64,000 nucleotides of DNA. Source: Elgaria multicarinata webbii. Lineage: Eukaryota > Chordata > Lepidosauria > Squamata > Anguidae. Position numbers and translations under genes: made by a program. This document shows positions 1 to 12,400 of the stretch, piece by piece. Each line of letters begins with the position of its first letter. Positions within the stretch are counted from its first letter, which is position 1. Under the pieces are notes generated by a model. That model was not told the origin of the DNA, made no database searches, and saw only the letters and a list, made by a program, of their open reading frames with translations. The stretch lies in assembly GCF_023053635.1 (NCBI RefSeq), contig NC_086179.1, forward strand, positions 2,246,001 to 2,310,000. The letters run 5' to 3'.

Positions 1-195
1 ATACGAGAACCCGCTGAGGTCATGCAACGGAGCTGAATGCTGGGAGATTCAGGGCAGACGGAAGGAAGGTCTTCTCCACACAACACAGTTAATTGAATTG
101 GCTGCCACAAGGTGTTTCAGTGGCCACCAACTTGGATGGCTTTAAAAGTGGGATTTGACAAATTTATGTAGGATAAAGCTATCAGTGGGTTATAT
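1..195 (+). repeat. LINE 3' fragment (CR1/Rex1-like group)
   Basis: The reverse-transcriptase tail-type sequence (GGCCACCAACTTGGATGGCTT) matches the better copy at 27.9-28.4 kb. It is old and diverged. Confidence 0.6.
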
Positions 196-664
196 GGTAC
201 CTTCTAGTTTCAAAGACAATACACCTCCTGGGTGTATGCCCACAGACTAAGTGGCATTTTAGTCCCCCTCCAACATACGGAAGAGAAAATCCTGGGAGCA
301 GCTGGGATGAAAATAATGGATCCATGTATGATGCATGGATCATTAAGTTTTTCCTCATCCTCATGGAAGAAAAGGACGTGATACAGTGAGCATTGTGACT
401 ACAAGCTGGGATTTGAATCCGGGTCCCTTCACATCCCACATCCATCTTCAGCCCTTCCATTACAGCTGTGGGTAGTTCTGCGGCTGACCTGGGCTACGTG
501 TTTTTCATAAAACATGCCCAATAAAAATGGAAGCCGAATATAAAAACTGGCGGCCTTCGCCTCTTCTTCCGTCACCTCTGGGGACAACCCCCAGAACAGA
601 TTCCCTCTCAGGCTGCCCTGAGCTCACCGGATGAGTCCCGTCGAATCACAGCAGCCACTCAACT
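196..664. other. Intergenic DNA beyond the GOLGB1 3' end
   Basis: No gene seen. A plus-strand AATAAA at 520-525 and a TATAAAAA at about 539 occur but have no associated coding frame in view. Confidence 0.4.
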
Positions 665-1726
665 CGCTCGGAAAAATAATCATCTTTTATTGCACAAGGG
701 TGGGAGTTCAGAGGATCAGAAGACGGGATTTGGAAGGCGAAAGGAAAGCCCCACGCACCACTTCAAGGACACGCCAAAGAGCGGCTGGCAGGGCCGAGGC
801 TGGGGGCGCAAAGGCCACCGGTGGAGAAAAGGAGGCCTCCCCGCGGGGGGCTCTCCTAGGCTACCCTGCAGCCTCCCAAACTGCAAGGGAAGAATAATTC
901 CTCCCCACTGGTTGTGCATGGAGGAGGCTGGGAACTGAGGAGAGTGCCACTTGCCTTCCGCGGTGCACCCAGCCCTCTGTAAAGGGATGCCGGATCGGGG
1001 CTTTAGTACTGTGCTCCCCCACCCATTTCCTCTCCTCTGTTCAGTGCCAGAAATAGGATCCACAGCCCCTGGCAGTCCCCTTCCTTCCGCCCCCGCCTTT
1101 GTCATTCCCGAGACTGGGCCAACACCCCCCTCTCCTCCTGCCCCTTGTCCAGGGAGGGGGTGCCGGGGGCGGTTTGTGCCTGAGGTGTCCATCCCTTTAA
1201 GTGCAACCTCTCCAACCCTTTGGGTCGTAGAGCACAAACAGCAGGTGCAGAGCGGAAGGTCCTTACAATAAGCTAGAAGTTAATCGAGTGAACTTGGTCC
1301 CTTCCCAGAGCCGTGTGGGAAACCCCCGCTGAGGCGCCGAGAGCAGGTGCGCCCCGGCACAGGTGTAGCCCTTGGTCTGCAGGCGGAGGGCAACCGACGC
1401 AGCCCAAATCAACCCCGCCCCGACTCAGTGTGCGAAGCGAATCGTCAAAACCCCAACGCTAAAAGAACACAAACAAAACCAACAGGGTGTTACGGACGCG
1501 AACGAAGCCGGACCCTGGCCCTGCCTCCCGCTGGCTGGCGGCGTCCTGAGGGGCCCGCTGGTCAACAGGCGGCCTGCACAGGGGGCTGGATGATCCCCCG
1601 CTGCAGCTGCACCCCAGGGCTTCCTCATCCGTCCACAGCGCAGCGAGACTCGCCGGGCCCAGGGGCTACAATAGCCCAAAGACTCCCCCGTGCCCGTCTG
1701 GGTAGGGCAGCCCCCGGGGGCGGCTC
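665..1726 (-). other. GOLGB1: GOLGB1 3' untranslated region
   Basis: No coding frame continues past the stop. The sequence runs without an obvious repeat to the poly(A) signal at 686-691. The exact cleavage site (about 660-675) is inferred. Confidence 0.75.
686..691 (-). terminator. GOLGB1: Poly(A) signal AATAAA of GOLGB1
   Basis: The minus strand reads GTGCAATAAAAGATG here, the first canonical hexamer after the stop codon, about 1.04 kb downstream of it. Confidence 0.8.
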
Positions 1727-1861
1727 TCACAAGTGGCCTGTGAAGCAGAGGAGCAGCAACACGTGGACCGTGAGGAGGTAGGCGGTCACAAGGAGGGGCA
1801 GGCGTCGCCGGGCACAGAAGAGCGAGCGAAGGGCGCGCCGCAGCCCTGAGCCCCCTCGAGC
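1727..1861 (-). CDS. GOLGB1: GOLGB1 last exon: C-terminal membrane anchor (residues 3171-3214)
   Basis: A basic stretch ([14 protein letters not shown]) is followed by one hydrophobic helix of about 20 residues ([20 protein letters not shown]) and the tail TGHL, then a TGA stop at 1,727-1,729. Human giantin ends IHVLLILCFTGHL, so the anchor and the last four residues are conserved. Acceptor CTCCACAG. Confidence 0.97.
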   Translation of the reverse strand, partial: ARGGSGLRRALRSLFCARRRLPLLVTAYLLTVHVLLLLCFTGHL

Positions 1862-4736
1862 CTGTGGAGAAAGAACAAGAGAGAGAGAGAGAGAGAGAGG
1901 TTACAAAGCAGGCCGTGACGGAGCGACTACAAAGCCCAGGCTGCCACCGAGAGGGAAGCAAACTTGGAGATGCCAAACACAAAGAGCTGCATCCTGCAGG
2001 GGCTTCCGGAAGCCAGGGGTTAGTCGCCTTGCACGGGGAGTTGAGTAAAGCGGCAGAACTGGAATTAGCCATTTTGAACTGGGAAGGCAGTTCCCGGAAA
2101 GGCGGCTCTCGTGACCGAATGACCCAGTGGGGCACGTGGTCCCCTGATCCGGTCCTTCGGGATGGACGCTGACTGCAGGCAGGCAATCGCATTTACTTTA
2201 CTTTTTTTTTGCCAAAGAGAAATAGCGTCTGGGTTTGCCCATGCTAGGGGAAAGAGAAGTCGGAGGGGCTATTTCATGACACCAGGGGGAGAAGCCCTCC
2301 CTGCAGGCACGACGTAAGAAACACAAGCGACGGAGCCGAGCGCCTCCTCTTGCGGAAGCTGCCTGCACTCATCTTCTGCGCCAAAAGGGAGGAGGGGGGC
2401 TCACCTTGCTGAAGGAGCCGTCCGGGGGACCCCCCAGCAGCGCATGCTCCGGGCTGGAGGGCATCTCGATGCTGGTATCCAGCGGTTGCGCCCACTCATT
2501 CGACTCCAGCCTGGACACAGAGAGACACAGATCAGGGCCCTGGGACTGACGGACAGGAGGCCAGCCGAGGGTCACACCAGGCTGCGGCCAAGGGATCAAA
2601 GAGAGACACCAGTCGGTGGTGTAAATCCTGTCTCAGATCCCTGCCGGCCTCTTCTGAGCAGCTCCTCAGAGTCTGTATACAAACTGCCCTTTCCAAAAAG
2701 AAGAAACCAACTGGGATCTTTTCCTGCTCTCTTTCAGTTATCTCGGGACGGAGTTCCTTTTCCCATAGCTGAAAGTTTGGGAGAGCAGACCTGGACTGCA
2801 GGACGGAGCAGGAGGAGGAGGAGGCCTCCAAACCTGAACTGGGGCTCATCGCCCCCAGGTCAAACAGAACCAACCAAGGCTCAGTCCTTCGCTAGGACTC
2901 CCCGTGATGGCAGATTATCCGAGCGCGTCTAAAGAGGACTTGCCGTTCTCTTTGTCATTCTAGGGCCTGCTGAAAGAACTCACAGCGGGGGTGGATAACC
3001 CCAGCCTCCCAGGCTCGCCCACCTGCGGATGTGCTCCTGGGCTGCAGAGAAGGCCTCCTCGGCTGCCAGGCGCCGGTCCTGCTCCTCCTGCAGCATCTCC
3101 TCCAACCGCAGCAGGCCCTGCTTTGCACTGCTCTGCTCCTGCTTGGCGTCCGAGAGCCTGCGAAGGGCAGAGAGAGGGAAGAGAAGGGGCTGGGAGGAGC
3201 AGGGCCTTTCCCAGCAGCTGCACAGAGCATCCACAAGGCCGCCTGGAGGGCCGCAAATCCCACGAGCCTTAGCCGGCACAGCTCACGGTGAGGGATGGGG
3301 GTGGTGTCTTGCAGTCCAGCACTACTATCTGGAGGGCCACAAGTGGCCCACCCCAGGCCTACAGTGGAGAGCAGCAAAGGGGCAGGAGCTTCCTCCCTGC
3401 TCTTCTAATCCATGCCGCTTCAATGCCTGATAGTGCAAGAGGCAGTGTTGGATACTCCAAAGCACCTGCAGGCGTGTATTAAGGGTGCGATCTTGTATAC
3501 GTGCACAGCGGGCATCCAAAATCACTGGGGAACCATCGAAGAGTAGAGTTGGCCGAGCCACTGAGTCCAACCCCCTGCTCAACGCAGGGATCCACCTTAA
3601 AGCATCCCTGACAGAGGGCTGCTCCAGGGCGGGCGAGGCCACGTCCTCCCACAATGGGATGACCCTCCTCCCTCGACCCCGAGGCCAGGCCAGGCCATCT
3701 TCACCTCCCCAGGACCTCTGCCGTCTTTTGCTCACTCTCCAGCACTCACCTCATCTGCAGTTCTTGTAGCTCTGGGGTGTAGCTCTCCCGGGAGTGCTCG
3801 CTTCTTTCCTGGGGGGCTCCAGGAGCAGCATCTGTTGGGAGGGAGCCCTGGGGCAGAAAGCACAGCGTAAGGCTCAAGGGAAGCCCTCCAGCTCGAGGCT
3901 GCTCCCCCCCCCCACGTCACCACCGGTCGCTCATGGGGAGTTCTCACTCACCACAGGCGACCAGGCAGCCGCCGACTTACAAGGCTGAACTCAGGGTGCG
4001 AGGATGGGGCAGCGCCAGTGAAAAGGGGCAACTTCAGCATTGGCTGTATATATATGGTGGACTTGATTTAAATCCATTTGAATTAAATCGTGAATTAAAT
4101 CATGACTTAAATCCCTACTCAGAAAGACTCGATTTATTCACGTGACTTCCCCACCACAACCAAAAAAGGTGCGCTCTTCCTCGCTATATTTTACACAACT
4201 CAGAGTTACCAAAGACTCATTCTTGCTGGTATAATCTTAATATTTACAACCAGATGAAGGTTTTGTTTTTAGAATAGCAACTTTTCAGATTAGTTTTACA
4301 GTTATATCAAAATAATACTGATTTGGTTATACTATTAGAAACACATCGTAGACAGATAATTATGAAAATTATTGCGAGGTGAACTATCTCCAGTTTAATA
4401 GGTTAATCATTCATATTTGGACAACTTTTCTGCTGTACTTTATTGGAAGGAGAAAAATAATCTTACAGAAACCTCTGGAAGAGCATGACGCTGTGAATGG
4501 ATTCATGGAATTCATTTACCCCCCAAAATTAAACAGCCTCATGCTACATAATTAAAAACTAATCCTTATTTCATGGTGAATAACCTTTGGACTATAATGT
4601 ATCTTAAATAGAAAACTATCTTTAGATAGATTTTTCCTCAAAAAGCATTTTATTAAAAAAAAATCAAATTAAAATTTTAAAAAATCTGGTTTTGATTTTT
4701 TTTAAAAAAAATGCATTGATTTTTATCCACCCTGTA

Positions 4737-4777
<41 letters not shown>

Positions 4778-6417
4778 TGTCCTCATAAATGGGGTGGGTG
4801 GGTTGGAACATATGAACTGGAGTCCCACCCCAGGTCCACCTAGAACAGCCTTAGAATCATAGAATAGCAGAGTTGGAAGGGGCCTACAAGGCCATCAAGT
4901 CCAACCCCCTGCTCAATGCAGGAATCCACCCTAAAGCATCCCTGACAGATGGTGGTCCAGCTGCCTCTTGAAGGCCTCAAGGGTGGGAGAGCCCACAACC
5001 CCCCTAGGTCACTGGTTCCATTGTCGTACTGCTCTAACAGTCAGGAAGTTTTTCCTGAGGTCCAGCTGGAATCTGGCCTCCTGTAACATGTGCCCGTTAT
5101 TCCGTGTCCTGCACTCTGGGAGGATCGAGAAAAGATCCTGGCCCTCCTCCGTGTGACAACCTTTTAAGTATTTGAGGAGTGCTCTCACGTCTCCCCTCAA
5201 TCTCCCCTTGTTCATTCCTCCTAACAGCAGCGAGCCAAGATCTCAGCAAGGACCACCTGGCCCATCACCCGGTGTCCTCCTGACTGGGGACGGAGCCTGG
5301 GGCCTCCCTCGTGCCAAGCCAGGTGCTCTGCCCTTGGGCGGTGGAGCTGGGCCAGAGCTCCGCTTTGGGGGAGATGGCGATGAACCAACGGAGCCCGGCA
5401 CTGAGGCCCCAACGCCTCCCCAAAGGACCCCAACAGGGCAGACAGCCCTCCCCAGAGAGTGACGAGGGTGGGCAGAGCCCTGCTGCCCGCGCGGCCTTAC
5501 TCTGTCCTTCCTGGGCGACGGCAACGCCTGCAGCTGCTTCTCAAGGGCCTCGCAGCGAGCCAGGGCCTCGGTGTAGCACTGGTGGGTCTCACGCAGGCTG
5601 CGGCTGCTTCCTCTGAGCTGGAGGGAGAGGGCGTTCTTCTCTTCAAAGACCTGAGAGAGCTGGAGAGAAGGCCGGCTGAGACCCTGTCCGAGGCCCCTTC
5701 CCTGTCCTGTCTTCAGACCGTGGAGCATGGCACCTTGTGGAAAGGTGGCTAGGAGTGTAGGGATTGTGCTCATCAGCCCTGTCCGCTTGCAGGGCGCCCA
5801 CCACAGCCAGGGGATGGGACATGCGGCCCAGGGCTCAGCACCCAGGGATCCTCATTGCTTTTAATGCCCGTTCCCAACCGTCTTGGCTATGGAAGCTAAC
5901 GTGAGAGCCCGAACCTTGTTTACAGTGAGGGTGCACAGGACCACCGTAAGAATTCAAGCGAGAGAACGTCAACTTAAAATCATGGAAGCTTTGCCCACAA
6001 TAACCACTGCCTTGCATGTAGTGACGGCCACTAATTTGGCTTTAAAAGCGGGTTGGATAAATTCTTGGAGGCAAAAGGTATGAACAGCTACTAGCCCTGA
6101 AGGTTGTGGGCTATCTCCAACATTCATAGAATCATAGAATAGCAGAGTTGTAAGGGGCCTAAAAGGCCATCGAGTCCAACCCCCTGCCCAAAGCAGGGCA
6201 GTAAGCCTGTGAGCACCAGTTGCTGGGGAACATGGGTGGGAGAATGCTGTTGCACCATGTCCTGCTTGTGGGTCCCTGGCCGACGGCTGGTTGGCCACTG
6301 TGGGAACAGAGTGCTGGACTGGATGGACCTTCGGTCTGATCCAGCATCAGGGCACTTCTGATGTTCTAATGTCTGAAGGCCAGTTTTATGCCCAGCTTGA
6401 AGAACCACCTACCCCCC

Positions 6418-6461
<44 letters not shown>

Positions 6462-9400
6462 CTTCCTACCTTGCCATTGAGCTGCTGGATGCGCACCTCC
6501 TTCTGGTGCAGCTCCTTCAGGCTGCTCCTCAGCTGGCCCTGGAGATCGGTGGCCTCGTAGCCAGACGCTTCGCCCTTCTGTGCTTTGCTGGAAGGAGGGA
6601 CCTCGGGAGCAGCCTGCAGGGAAACACACACTCCTGAAGTTGAGTGCACTATATCTAGGCAGCCCAGTGTGTTGTGCTGTGCACATACCAAAAACCTCAA
6701 TGCAATTTATCCAAACCAGCAAGCATATAATAAGTGTCACTAGACATTTAGCAAAAATTTAATAAACATATAGCATAGTTACTGGTGATTAACAAGGACA
6801 AGGAAGGAAAGGAAAGGAACCTCTCATGCAAGCACTGAGTCATTACTGACTCTTGGAGGGACGCCCGCTTTCGCTGACGTTTTCTTGGCAGGCCTTATAG
6901 CGGGGTGGTTTGCTGTTGCCTTCCCCGGCCGTGATTCCCTTTCCCCCAGCTAACTGGGTACTCATTTTACTGACCTCGGGAGGATGGAAGGCTGAGTCGA
7001 CCTGAGCCCGGCTGCCGGAGAACCAGCTTCTGCTGGGATTGAACTCAGGCTGTGGGGAGAGTTTCAGCTGCAGAAACTGCTGCTTTACTGCTCTGCGCCA
7101 CACGAGGCTCATGTCATAAACATGAAATTACAGAGTAGAAATCTTTTCCATAGTTTTGGACATAGAGTCCAACATTTTCTTCAGGAAGCATACAGTCCAC
7201 TACAGGGGTTAGAACTCACGGCCAACATGCCAAGCCTACATGTTTACGTTACGGTGAACTCTTAACTTTTGTAAATTGAAAACGTGTATTACTGACGAAG
7301 TTGGAAACGGTGCATACAATCCAGAGTCATCGTTTAATATTACATGTATATGTTTTCCCTTGTTTGTATTCTTTCATGTTTATGACATGTGTTTGTCCTT
7401 GTTAATCACCAGTAACTCTGCTATATGTTTATTAAATGTTTGCTAAATGTCTAGCGACACTCATTATAGGGTTGCTGGTTTGGATAAATCGCATTGAGGA
7501 TTTTGGTATGTGCACAGCACAACACACGGGGCTGCCTAGACATAGTGCACTCAACTTCAAGAGTATTGGTGGATCCTTTCCTTTCCTTTCCATTATCTTA
7601 CAGTGAGGGCTCCTCTGTTTTGTTTTTGGGAAACACACGCTCGCCCCCCCCACAGAGGGACTCGGCCGTGCCTGGGGCTTCTGGCCCAACAAGGCTTCAG
7701 GGCCCAGCCGACCCCTAGGCGCCATCGCCTCTCCGCCTGACTGACGTGTGCCATCCGAGCACACAGAAAACAGAAAACGTCGTACACTGAAGACGAGTCA
7801 GCAGCACCAGAACAAAAGATTAAAAACCTGCCTGACGGATTTCGAAGGAGAGAAGAAAAAGCACACAGCGGCTCACTCTTAGTCCAGGACTGAATCTCGG
7901 CTTGCTATAGTGGACGCCGGGACAGCAAAAACTGGGGGGAAGGGCCGTGTTGCCGCTGCCCTTTGCCCCGCCTCACCTGCCTCTGGTGCTGCTCCTCCTC
8001 CACAACCTGCGCACCGGCTCTCTGGAGGTGGCCCCGCTGCTGCTCTTTGGCCGCCGAGGCCTCCAGCTCCCAGGCTGCCTTTGCCTCCCTACAAAAACAT
8101 CAGAAGAAGAGAGCTACCATGGAGGGAACAGGACTGCGTGGCACCGGGGAAGGAAGTTGCCGAGTCCCAAAGCTTCAGCATGGCGGCCTGCCGTGACAAA
8201 CCCACAGAGTCCTGAGGCACTGCAAAAGATGTGCTGCAAGGCTCTGAGCCAGTGCGGCGTTGCAAACTAGTTTGGTCTAGCCAGGGCTTTGTGTACCCCA
8301 GGATTCAGCTATAGCAGCATGGCTCTGGGCTCTGGGCACAAGCTCCAACAGCCTGAGGATCCCGGCTCTCGCTGGCTCCAAAAACCAACTTCTCAGCCAT
8401 GAGTCTTGCTAAGAGAGGCCTGCAAGTGGGTGGGTGGCCGCAGAGGCAAAAGGTGGAAGGTGGGACGAAGCCAGACCTCCGGCGGACGGCAGGTGGGGTT
8501 TGCACGCTCCGCATCGTTCCTTGTGTGCTGCCCAGGGTGACACATGCCTCAGCTGCATCACGGGGGGATGATTGTGAAGCCCTCCGCGGAGGGCTGCCTG
8601 TGAAGAGCACGTGCAGAAACTAAAATTGGACCAAAAGGCAGCAGCCTGGTTGTTACAACGCCGTGCATGTGGAGCGAGTGCACAACTCCTTCGTTGAAGC
8701 CACCTGCACTGGCTTCCCATTTATTTCCTGCTACGATTCAACGCAGTGGTAACGACCTTTAAACCCTTGAACGGTTTAGGATCAGGATATCTGAAAGACG
8801 GCCTTCTCACGCACGAGCCCCCCCCCCCCCCGCCCGCCCACTGAGACCATCTTCAGAGGCCCTCTTGTATGTCCCATCAACCCCAGAGATATGCTCAGAT
8901 CGGACCAGGGAGGCGGCTTTTTCGGTGGTAGCGCCTCAGCTCCGTGCAGGAGGGCTCGCAAATGCGAAGAAGCCAAAATACAGAAAAATGAAAGATCGTC
9001 TAGAACGCAGAGTCTTAGATCAGGTGCTGAGAGCTGCATGGATTATGGGGGCTGCTGCTCTTCTTTTAACTGGGCGAGAGGGGATCCGTTTCCCCCCCCC
9101 CGCCCCCCATTTCCACTCGGCAAGACTGTTTTGGCTGCACAGGATGGTTTGTGGCGGGGGACACAGAGCCAAAGCAGAGCCACCGTTCCCCCCCCCCAAC
9201 CCCCAACCCCGGAAAGGCTGCTCTCACCTGAGCTGCTGAAGCTCACGCTGCCAGGAGGTGCTCTCCTGCTTCAGCTGCTCCTGGAGGTGCCGCTGTTGTT
9301 CGGCCTCCTGCTTCTGCTCCTGCAGCTGGGCTTTCAGGCGCGTGATCTCAGCCGTGTCCACCCCAACCTGTATGTACTGCTGCTGTAGGTTCTTCAGCTC

Positions 9401-12400
9401 CACCAGCTGGGCGGGCAAAGAGAGTAGAGTCAGGACAGGCCGCAAGGACCCACGTCCCCTGAGACCCTCCTCCCAAACAACCGTCTGGGGAGAGACCTGC
9501 GACCCCCTTTGGTCCCAGGCAAAGGATTCACGGCCAGCCTCACAGCGAAAGCAGGCCTGGGAGTTTGAGGAAGTCTCTCTCTGTACGCTACTCATCTTGT
9601 TCCCAACTATTTCCCCTGCCATAGAAGCACGAATTTGCGTGTGCTTTTTCCCCAGGTGCCTCTGGTTACGCTCTCGGAGTCTGGCTAAAAGAAAAGACTT
9701 CAAATCAAGATCACAAAGTTTTGTCTCGAGCTTTGTGAAAAGAAGCCTGAGGCAAGGATGTCCACTCATGCCACGCCAGGCTGGGTCATGACAGCCATAT
9801 CTAGCTCTGCTCTCTTTAAGCTGGAAGAAGGTGTTTCAAATGATCCATCAGAATCAGACTCTGAAGTAGAGGAGTCGGCGCCAGAAACAGGCCACCCTGT
9901 ACCAGTGGGGGAGAAAGCTCTCACAGGCTCTTCACCAGCTGGGAGTGAAGCCTCTCCAGAACTTAACTTGTCAAAAGCAAATTTGTCACACAGAGGAGGG
10001 CCAGGATCTCTTCTCGATCCTCCCAGAGTGCAGGACACAGAATAACGGGCTCCAGTTAAAGGAAGCCAGATTCCAGCTGGTCATCAGGAAAAACTTCCTC
10101 ACTGTTAGAGCAGTACGACAATGGAACCAGTTACCTAGGGAGGTTGTGGGCTCTCCCACCCTAGAGGCCTTCAAGAGGCAGCTGGACAACCATCTGTCAG
10201 GGATGCTTTAGGGTGGATTCCTGCATTGAGCAGGGGGTTGAACTTGATGGCCTTGTAGGCCCCTTCCAACTCTGCGATTCTATGATTCTATGAAATAATA
10301 CACAGTATTATTTGCTTTTGACGAGGGAGAGAGCACAGAGAAGCAACATTCTTCCGAGTGAGAGAGCACAGAAAAGTGAGCCGATCCTAGAGTACGCCGC
10401 AGTCTAAAAAGAAAGCGAGAGAAAATTGGCCCGGCTGGCGTCCCATCAGAAGCTGCCTTAAAACTAATATCTCTGAAATTAACGCGTCTTGGGAAAAGGC
10501 TTTCCATTCTTCTAAAAAAAACCACAATTGTCTCGCTTAATTTGCAAAATTTTACCTAGGGGAAAGTTCCTAGAGATTAGACTCTCTTAAGGTGGGAAGA
10601 GAAGGTTTATTGCTGGAATAAAACTTTGTGAATTACTTAACAAGCCTCGTTATTGTCTGCCAAGAAGGCAAGAGGTTTTTTAAAAACATGACAACTACGG
10701 AAAGCCACAGCAGTGCAGAACCCCTTTGCCCAAGGAACAAAAGCTCGGAGGATGGCAACAAGGGAGAGGGCCTTTTCGGTGGTGGCCCCCCGACTGAGGA
10801 ATGATCTCCCCGACGAGGCCCGCCTGGCACCAACACTGTTATCTTTTCGGCGCCAGGTCAAGACTTTTCTCTTCTCCCGTGCATTTAACGGCATTGTACA
10901 ACGCTAAGTTTGTTTTTTAATGGACCCCAGAACTGTTGTAAATGGATGCTGCTGTTTTTGTATTGTTGTTTTTATGTCTCTGATGGTCTTTAAATTTTGT
11001 ATACGGCACTTTTAATGTTTACTGTTTTTAGCTTTTGTGAACCTCCCAGAGAGCTTTGGCTGTGGGGCGGTATATAAATGCAATAAATAAATACATAAAA
11101 CTTTAATTCCTATGGAACGCTCCTGCCTGTGGAGGCCAGGCAGGTGCCGACGGGGCACTGCTTTCATCACCTCCCGAAAACAGCTCTGTCCCAGGAAGCA
11201 TATGCCCCATGTGACCAGCCACGTCACTATTGCCATTCTGTTTGTTATCATTTTAATACAGTGTTTTAAGTCTTTCTTACTTTTGTACAATTGTACCTTT
11301 TCCGCTCGCTGCTCATAGAGTGGTATAAAATGTGTAAATAAATAAATGGATAATAAAACACGAACCGCACGTATCTGGGCCCTTCGAAGTGGAACGGCTT
11401 ACAAAGAGAATGAGCCAAGCCAGCCCCCATCCAGAACGAAGGAGGAGGAAGGTGCCGGCGTCAATCCGTTGTGGCCCTGAGGGTGTCTGCTGGGGTGACA
11501 AGAGGCCACGCCTCTGCGTGTGCACTCACACGCACACCCACCCACGTGCAAGCACATTCACATACAACGTGCCTCTCCCTCGAACACAACTGCTGCCCGA
11601 GAGCATGTCAGAGCCTGGGCACCGGCTTGGATCAGATGAAACCAACCCTTCTCCGAGAAGCATCTTGTTCGCAACACAACACACACACACACACACACAC
11701 AAGCCATCCAGGAATCCTGCACCCTGGCTGTTGTTTTTCCTCCTCTAATCCACCCTCTTGCTGAAGGATCCTGACATCTCGTGCTCTGTGACCTGGAAGG
11801 TCTCCGGAAAAAGAAAAAAGCGAGAGGGAAAAACACCCTCGGAACAGGCTTGGTGGTTTCTGCCATAGAGGCAGTTCCTAGGGAATAGGCAGCGGCCTAT
11901 AAGCACTGCATCCCAGGACGCTCAAGGAACAGACAGAACCATAGAGCCCATTCCTAAAGCATTTTTCCTCCCTCCCCCTCTCTTTTGTCTTGGGGGGGGG
12001 CACCAAACAGGGCTTGATCAGCCACCTACAGCCCACACTTTTTGCACCTCTGACTTAAATGCATGAAAGAACAGCTCCTCGCCAGAAAGCTAGCTTTCTC
12101 CCCATAAGGAGGGGTTGTTTTGTTTTAGATGCGGGGGGAAGCAATTAGAACCCTCCAGCTCCATCCTAACGCGGTACAGGCCTAAGCACGGGAAGAGCCA
12201 CGGAAGGTCCCAGGAAGCCCCTCCAGCCACCCCCGAGATGCTGGGCTGATCTCTACAACCCAGCAAAAGCGCAAGGCCCTTTCGACACCGAAGGATTATC
12301 CCAGGCAAATGGAGGGGTCGTCCCTGCCTGCTCCCGGGATCCCCTGTGTGTCATTTGCGTGCACTGGGACGATCCCGGGGGCGGGGCGGGGGAGGCAGGT

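Noticed and set aside
5172-5462. Possible extra GOLGB1 exon in the intron between coding exons 18 and 19
   Set aside because: An apparent phase mismatch suggested a missing exon, but moving the exon 19 acceptor to 3,848-3,849 restores both phase and the human-like residues.
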